A program made the translations under genes and the position numbers. The notes under the pieces were generated by a model. That model saw only the letters and a list, made by a program, of their open reading frames with translations, did no database searches and was not told the origin of the DNA. Of a stretch of DNA of 64,000 bases, positions 53,376 through 62,200 are shown one piece after another (within the stretch, counting starts at the first letter, position 1; the number at the start of each line of letters is the position of its first letter). Origin of the DNA: Acestrorhynchus altus. Taxonomy: Eukaryota > Chordata > Actinopteri > Characiformes > Acestrorhynchidae. The DNA lies in NCBI GenBank assembly GCA_034509495.1, contig CM067522.1, positions 4,994,648 to 5,058,647 of the forward strand, in the 5' to 3' direction.

Positions 53376-56200
53376 AAGAAAGAGAGAGAGAGAGAGAGAT
53401 AGAGAGAGAGGGAGAGAGAGGGAGAAGGCGGTAATTCAGACATAAATTTTCCTTTGTTTATATGTTCAAACAAATATTGCATTCATCATATCCATACATA
53501 TCATAGTCTCAGTATTTTCAGTATTTTATGTTTCACTATTATGCAGTATATTCTGTATTATCTAGCATTATATATAAATCGTTATAAACTACATCCTTAA
53601 TCTAGTTAACATAATTCAGATCATAATTTTCTAAAGAATCCTATTTAATCATAAATATAATCAGGTCAGAGATCTACACTCATTTCTCTCTAACTCTCAC
53701 CTTGCTCACTGCATCCAGCACTGCAGTCTGCTGCTCTTGTGTATTTTCCACACTGACTTTATTAATGAGTCCCTGCAGTACTCGGTTGATGACTGCTTCG
53801 TTTAGAGGCTGATGAAGCTGGTCCAGCAGGGCCCACACTGCCTGCGTCTCAGCATCTGAAACCAAAGTGATGTTAGCTGTGCCGTACACTGGGTGGACTC
53901 TGGCACCTCCGGTGGCATCTGACAGAATTACACGGAAACGCTTGGGTGTGGGGTTGGAGGATCCAGTGTTGGGTGTGAGGGTGACATCCAGACCAGCACT
54001 GTGCTGCCCCACGTCAAAAGTGAGGATGCCTTCAGCCATGGAAAAATCCATTCCAGCCACAGCAGGCCAGATCAAAGTAGGTCCCACTGACTCGGCTCTC
54101 GGCAGCTCCTGAGACAAACACCAGAGAAATGCATGAACACTCATGAAAGAATATTGTAATATTATTACAATCTTTAACTTTATCTTTATATTTAGATTAG
54201 ATTAGATTAGATTAGATAGAACTTTATTGATCCATTGGGAGGGTTCCCTCAGGGAAATTAAGGTTCCAGTAGCATCAGTACAGTACAGCAAAGAGAAGAA
54301 GAAGATAATTTATTAAAGAAAAACACTATATAAATATAAAGAATATATAATATAGGGACAATATCACAATATACAATATAGATAAATATTGCATGAAAAA
54401 GGAGTCCTGTAGGAGTAGAGTATTGCACATTATTATTGCACTTTTGAGCTGTTTATTGCAGTTTTTAAGTCCATTTGTCCAGTCCAGTCCAGTTTTGTGG
54501 TGGTCAGGTTGTTTTTTGCAGGTTACTGGCTGGTTCCTACTAGTTCCCATCCTCTGTCCTCTTGTTACCACTCCTCCCTCCCAGAGAGGAGTTGTACAGT
54601 CTGTTGGTCCTACACTTGGGAAGTCACTGAACAGGCTCCTTTGGTGGCTGATGACAGTGTGTAGAGGGTGACTGGTCTTGTCCATAATGTCCAGTAGTTT
54701 CTTTAGAGTCCAGCTTTGTGCCAACCACAGAGCCGGCCCGCCTGATCAATTTGTCCAGCCTGTAAGTGTCCTTCACTCTTATGATAACATATTACTACGT
54801 ATTGTATTGGTTTTTAACTGTCCGTTTGTAACTGGAGCAGTTGGATGCCAATGTGTCAGGATGCTCCCATGTTTGTTACCTTCTGGTTCTTTCCTTTTGT
54901 TAGGCCGTTATAGTCAGACCTTCCGGAGGCATTCGTCACACTCTGGTAATGTTTACATTGTCTGTTCTTCATAAACATAAACATTTGCCACTTGCTCACC
55001 AGGGGGTTTATATCTTTATCCTTTGTTCATGTGTTTTTCACCTTTTTATCTTGTTGATTTCTGTAACGCCAGTCTCTGACATCAGTTGTGAAAAGCTCTG
55101 TACAAATAAATTTTGGTTTCATTTAATTTGATTAATAAACAACCAATGTTGTTGAATTTCTGTGAGCATCTGCCTGGTTTGCTGACAGTGACAGTATCTT
55201 CAAGTAAATGTAGTTAAATCTTTGCTATAATTGTAGATAATAAGAACAAGAACAAGAATAACAGAATAACATCACTAATTTTAACTAATTCAAGAAAAAC
55301 GTATTTGAACATTTTATACTATTATTTATATATAATATATATATATATATAACAATATATTATATAACAATAACACCACAAAATGTGTTGCATATGGTAA
55401 CTAGAATAAAAAATGTAATAAATGTATTAAAATATTTTTTGCAGGGTAAAGAGCAGCATTGGCAACCTGTTGGAAAGATGCCTAATGACAGGCATCATTA
55501 GCTAGATGGTTATAACACCTCCCAGAACTGAGCTGTAGAGCAGTGAATCAGTGGGCTGATTCGGGAAGTTGGTGATCAGGTGTGGTGGTGATCTTTGAAC
55601 ATCCTGATCTCACTACCACTCTTGTCGCTTAATGCACTCAAATCCTCACAGCAATTCTCCAAATCTAGATTAAAGCCTTCTGCGGACAGTAGAGACGGTT
55701 ACTCCAACAACAGCAGGATTAGATTAATCTTTTTTGATACCACTGATTTTGGAAGAAACAATGAACACATGTCCAAAGACTTGTTCATAGTATAGTGTAT
55801 GTTCTTATTGCAAGCATTCTTCTCCATGGCAGTCAAAATGAAAGAAACTGAGCTTGCTCTCTTGCTTCTTCATCAAAACCGGCAGGAAAATTCACAATTT
55901 GCTATGACATCTTTACTCAGTGCAACCATGTTAGGTTTTGTTTATTGTCCTTAAAACTCAAAGCAGTAGTTCTCTCAGCTGAACGGGGCCTAAATATCTA
56001 ATAGATCACATTAAATGAAACCTGTTACTAACTGGATCTGAAACTGTATATGAATTCTGCCCCCATGTTCTCTAAATTTGAATATGAATAACACACACTA
56101 ATCAATTCAAGTAGAAAGAAAGAAAGTAAGAATGAAAGAAATAAAGAAAGAAAGAAAGAAAAATAGACATTTGTAAAAGATAAATATTGAAAAAGAGAGA

Positions 56201-56252
<52 letters not shown>

Positions 56253-59200
56253 ATGAGAGTGAAATGAAGACATGGAGAAAGAGACCGTGAGAAAGCTGAC
56301 ATACTTGCTCTCTGTGTCTTCAGCTTGTCAAATTCAGTTTTTCAGTTGTAAAGCACATTCAAATGTACAGGCTTTGAAGTGGCATAATCTGGTCTGGGAT
56401 CACAGCCTGTCCTACATTCTTCCACTCTTTTCATAACTCTTACATCACACTTACAGAACTGTCATGGCTAATAAGGTCATCTAACCAACCATAACAATAA
56501 GACCAACTCCTGGTTTCTACATTCCCTGTTCATTTTATCAGCTCCTTTGACTGTATAAGAGCGCTTTGTAGTTCTGTAATTACAGACCGTAATCCACCTG
56601 TTTATCTGCATACTTTGTTATCCTCCTTTCACCCTGATCTTCAATAAACAGGACCCCATAGGAGCACCACAGAGCATGTACTATGTGGGTGGTCAACAGT
56701 GACATTGACACGGTGGTGGTGTGTTAGTGTGTGTTGTGCTGTTATGAGTGGATTAGACACAGCAGTGCTGCTGGACTGTAGGCACTTACAAGGTTGTCAT
56801 ACCATACCTGTATTCCATAGTTTATAAAACTCTCTAAGACCACCTGAGACCACGATTGTGACTCATACCAAACAGTCTAAGCAAGAAATATATCCTCTGC
56901 AGTATGATAGAGCATAGACTTTCCACATGGACTTGCCAAATAAACATATTATCCATGTAAACACCGAGTATTTGTAAGATCAAAACTGTTTGTGTGAATA
57001 ATCATAGGACTGTGGTCACTAGGCCCTGGGATCAAACATCATCTCATCTTTTACTTACTTTATACTGAAAATATTAGCATCACAGCACCAAACAAAATTT
57101 GCTATTTTACAAAAAACAGATGTACATTCTGTATATAGGTACCCAACATAGGAGGACCTCACCTGCATAGAGTACTTCACAGAGATAGCAGATGTCACGC
57201 TGGAATCCCTGTAGACCTGCAGACTGACTGTGGTAGCTCGGAGAGTCGCCACAGGTAGCCTGGAACCAACTGCAAAGTACACTAGTCCTCGAGGGTCATC
57301 ACTCTCCAGCATGGTGATATTGGCAAAGCGGGAAGTCTGGTTAATAGCAGCTCCCTCTCCCACCTCATAGATCTCCACCAGAAACCACACTGAAAACTCT
57401 GGGTCCTGCAGCATAACAGAGAACAGAGAAACAAACAGAATAATAAACCTTTCTAGCAGCTGGATGCAGTGTGCTGTGTGCTTACATACCAATACAGTCA
57501 CAGATATACAATATACAGATACAGTCCCCTCCAAAATACTTGGAATGGCAAGGCAAATTTCCTTGTTTTTGTTGTTCACTGAAGACCTTTGCGTTTAAGA
57601 CTAAAAGATGGATAAGATACAAGAGTTCAGAATCTCAGATTTTATTTACAACAACACCCACTGATGAGGGGTTTGCATCGTGCTGTATGGCCTCCATAAC
57701 TCTGCTCTCGGAGTCTTCTCCGAACAGTGGACTGGGAGACCTTCACCCGTGCTCCATGGAGGTCGTTGGTGATCTGGCTTACTGTAGTTTTTGGGTTCTT
57801 CTTTACAGCTAGGACAATTAATCTCTCCAGATTTCCCCTCTTTTCTATGTTTCGGAACGGCTTGCTTTTCTCTCGTAGAAAACTCTCTGGTCTTCATTGT
57901 GGTTTATCTTCTTTTACAAATATATTTTACAGTCTGTATAGGTTTAACCAAAGCCAAGAAGGAGAGGAGTCATGCAGACCTTTTTAGGGTTTTAACAAAC
58001 AACCTTAATTGCAACACCTGGTTAACCTTTCAGTCACATGTTCCAATAGTTTTGCTCACTTTAAGGTTTCTTTCTTCTTAAGGTTTAAATAAAGGGTGGT
58101 ATGTCCTGATTGGTTTATCACATCTGATGAAAACTACCAGGAAACTAAAGCTGAGACTCTGAACTCTTGTCTCATACTAACCTTTTTGTCTGAAATCGAA
58201 ATGACTTTGGTGCACAACAAAAACAAAGGATTCTTGCTGTTCCAAAACATTAGGAGGGGACTGTATCTTCAATGACAAACTCATTATATCAACCCCACCT
58301 ATACGAATTTAGTCTAATGCCTCAAGCAGAGACCACAAATTGGAGCGACTGAACAACAACAGCCAAACAGGCATTCAGTGAATGGTGCTGAATGGTTGTA
58401 TAGCCCTGAAAAATGAAAGACAAGAATGAGAGAAAAGTGTTGAAGCCACTGGCACAGGCTGGAAAGAGATTAAGGTGCACAGCAGTCAGTCAGACAATTG
58501 TGGAAAGTGAGCAGAATGTAGTCAAGAACTGCACTGAAAGATATATTGACACCTGCTGAGAGCAAGAGAGAGAAAAAAGGACAGATGAACAGAGAGCAGG
58601 AAGAAAACATAGGAAGAGGAGAGGAAGATTAAGTGTAAGGTTGAAGAAACTCATATAAAGTATCTTTATATATAAAGGATCTTTGTCGTTTCTTAAGTAA
58701 AGAAAATGGTTTTACATAGAACCCTGATGGTATGATGGTTCTTTGGCTGGTAAAAGGCTTTTTGGAACTGGTGCATCTTTTAAAACGGTTCTATTTAGCA
58801 TGTAAGTAAATGCCATTTGTATTACATTATGATCAAAGAACCCTTTGCTTAGACTATACGTATCCTGTTAGCTACTGCTTTTACGTCCTGCTGACTGTGT
58901 TTTACCTGATCAGGCCGGACCTCCAGATGGAAGAGGCAGAGCACCTCTCCTTTTCTGCACAGTGCCCTGCCTGATGTCTGCTGCAACTCCCGTGTCAAAT
59001 TCACCCCCTGACTGACCAGAGTAGGAACCGTGGTGCTGAAAGTAGCTCGCCAGTACACGAAAACATCCTCAAACACTCTGTCAAACACAAGTATGGTCTA
59101 TGGTCACAAGTAGAGTTAATTTAGTATAAAACAAAGCAGCTAAAAGTAAAAAAAAATATCACTGAAATCAAGCTGCCAATACGTGTTTGGTGTCTGAAAT

Positions 59201-62200
59201 TTGCATCTTCATATTTGTACTAAAGCAATGAATAAAATAATAACTTACTTTATAACAAGTAATAGAAGTTTATAGTGTACCAAATAGAACTGTGCAAACT
59301 GCATGACTCAGGTTGAGTGTAGTTTGTTAGTAATGTCAACAACCTTAAAAAGAATGGTACTACAAATGGTTCTTCAAATAGAATAGAACTTAGAAGACTT
59401 TAAATTACTGAGGAACTTTTACATTGACTTCTTCAAGCCTTTCAAAGATTTAAAAATGGTTCTTCTAGTTTTGAGAGTCATCACTCACTTTGTAGAACCT
59501 TTATTTATAAATGTGATGTGATAATGAAAATATCAATAGGTAGACAATTGTTAAAGTCCTGTTACCCTGAACTATTACTTTTAAACTATTACACTAATAA
59601 CTGTAAAGTATTACATTTCTGTGTAGTAGTTATAAGCAATGTTGGCAACACAGTGTGAACTAAGACAATGGAGACTTACCTGTTTTCTTGCCTCTGGAGG
59701 AAGAGTATGGCAGTCCTGTTGTGAGAATCTTCATCCAGAGCCTGGCCTGACTGAGAGCCTAAACTGAAACCCACAATTCCATTGTGATGATCACTCCCTG
59801 AGAAGGAATGATGAGAAACCCAAATGCCATTAGAATTCAGAAAAGAGGATTATACATTAACTAGGATTTGATCACACGATAAAGGAATAATTTCAAAAGA
59901 ATGAAGACAAAATAATTCTCCTCTAACCTCACACAGTTGATCTGTCAAGACAGGTAAAAGCAATAGCACATACTAACAAATTTTTGCTTGTTGTACTTTC
60001 AGCACTGAAAGGAAAAAACTGGATATTTTTTAATGTTTGAATAAAATAATTTGCCTCATACTTTTTATAAGGTTAACTAGGATGTTTTTGTTTCTCTGTA
60101 TGTGTTGCGCTCAGCTGCTATGGAGGAAGATAAGTATTTACACCTCTTCTGAATATGCACAGACATTAATGTAAGGATACACTGGAATAAAAAAAAAATA
60201 CTGAATACCAAACACATCAAACTCAACATTAAAGCCAGTACACATGTGCACTCTCTATTATCTTGTCTCTTTCTCTCATAAAACTGCACAATTTTTTAAA
60301 TCATTGTTGTTTTCTTTCTAGCCATAGGATTTTGACTGATCAAAATTGTTATATCCGAACATAAATATAAAAATGGTTTCTATGTATGCAGTGGTTTCAT
60401 CCATGCTGATTCCTGCATGAACTATGTAATTTTGTGAGCAAATTAAACACTATAGTACTTAAAGCCTTTGTTATGAAATAAAAAGCTTTTCAATATTCTT
60501 TGTACGCTTGAGTCATAAACCTCTACACAGATTAAAAATCTTGATCTTAAAATATACTATGATACAAATATTTGATCACACTGCCCAGCCCTACTGTTTA
60601 TATTGTGATTGTGTGTGTTCAGGTACTGTGCCTCTTAAAACATACTACCACATGTGTAGTCATGTGACTCCACTCCATGCAATCTGCAACATGGAAGCGT
60701 GCAGGTCGTTCACTAAAATCATGGTTCATTTACTGTTCTTGAGGTAAAATGTGCAATGTAGTGTGATATTGATTTGAGTTCATATCACCCAGCCCTAACA
60801 GCTACTGTGAAAAAAAGTGAACCAAATAAGCACATCCCTGTGGTTTGAGATGACTTAACTTGATGCCCAAATCTGTGATGATTTTGCGATGCAGTGTGTA
60901 CGGAGCTAAAAGGTGGCTACTTTCATTAGTTTAGTTGTTGTTTAGCCTTTACAAAACTAGAATTTGGTTAAGGGAGAATTGATGGTTTTACAAATCTACA
61001 GTTGCAATCTACAAGAAGAGGCAGAAGAAAATTACCAAGAATAACAATTTTGGCAAAAGAAGTGAAGCCACTCTCATCTGGTAAGCTGACTATCTGCGCC
61101 CCCCCCTCTGCCTCACTGAGGTAGAGGAAAAAGACTTCTTGTCCCTCTGGCTCCAAATCATCCAGGATGAAGAGGCTGACCTCTGCCTCTCTCTGGCCCT
61201 CCATGAGTGTCACTATCTGAGACTCCAGTGTAAAATCCTCCCCTTCTCTGGCCCATGTGAGGTTGCGCTCTTGGAGGAATGGAGTAATGTCAAACCCTGG
61301 GGCCACAAGGCCTCCAGCATACACCCGGACCCTGACACTGACCATCCCAGTCTGCCCTGCTGTCCTACGCACTCTCAGCACTATTTTCTGAGGTGCTGGC
61401 CCCTCCTGGTCATCTTCTGAAGTGCGGACCAGTGAAGGACCAATGCTCAAAAATCCACTGATAACATCATTGGCGAGAATAGTGATGGTAGAAACGCTGT
61501 TTTCAGGTATGATCCGTGGATGGGTGCTGGTTGAAGGATAGCTAGTACTAAGAATACGAACATCAGTCAGGTTCACGTAAAATGTCTCATCTGGCTCTGT
61601 CAGAGAATCATCCAGAATTGATAAGTGGATGGCAGTGGATGTTTGGTGGCTGTCAAACAGCAGCTGACCATCATGCACAGGAGTAAAATCTTCACCAGGT
61701 TTGGCGCTGCCTGGCCACGTCTTATAGTACAGCTGAGTGCGGTTACTACGGAAACCATAGAGCCGCTGGACATAAAGTGTAACAGTCTGGACGTCCTCCT
61801 CGATGACAAGATGCTGAGATTCGGGTGAAAACTGATACAGACCAAACGGCTCCACCTCTGCCACTGTGTAGCCAGGCCTGTACACAATACACACAGCAAA
61901 AACAAATAATCAGTATCTTGATCTTGATCTTGAGAAAATGATCTGTACACAGTATTTTAAATGACCATAGTTCATCTAATTCATTATTCAATTAAGTAAA
62001 TCAGGTGAGCTGCTTAAGTACCAAACCTGAGTCCTTTTAAATGGTCATTTAATTTAAAGTTAAATTACATTTGTGTCAAACAATGTATCCCAGACTGCTC
62101 AAATACTTTACTCTGGTGTGGAAATGACTTCCACTAGTGGGCAGTTCAAACAACAATGGTGATGGTGTAGGAGGTCATGACAATGTACATTAAAAATTGA

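Larger units (their letters stand above)
54109..57162. other. adgrv1 intron, 3.1 kb
   Basis: Contains a LINE 3' fragment (54191-54790), a family R element (54791-55140), a family M copy (55480-55770) and GA-type microsatellites (56111-56250). The stretch 56260-57160 is unassigned. Confidence 0.75.
57406..58905. other. adgrv1 intron, 1.5 kb
   Basis: Half of it is the TIR transposon at 57520-58265. A MITE-like segment lies at 58670-58860. The rest is unassigned. Confidence 0.8.

Noticed and set aside
56028..56302. Ser/Leu-rich open frames resembling low-complexity proteins
   Set aside because: They are translations of (AG)n/(GAAA)n microsatellites.
57471..58081. Plus-strand open frames of 86-113 codons
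   Set aside because: They are the antisense of the Tc1-like element at 57520-58265.
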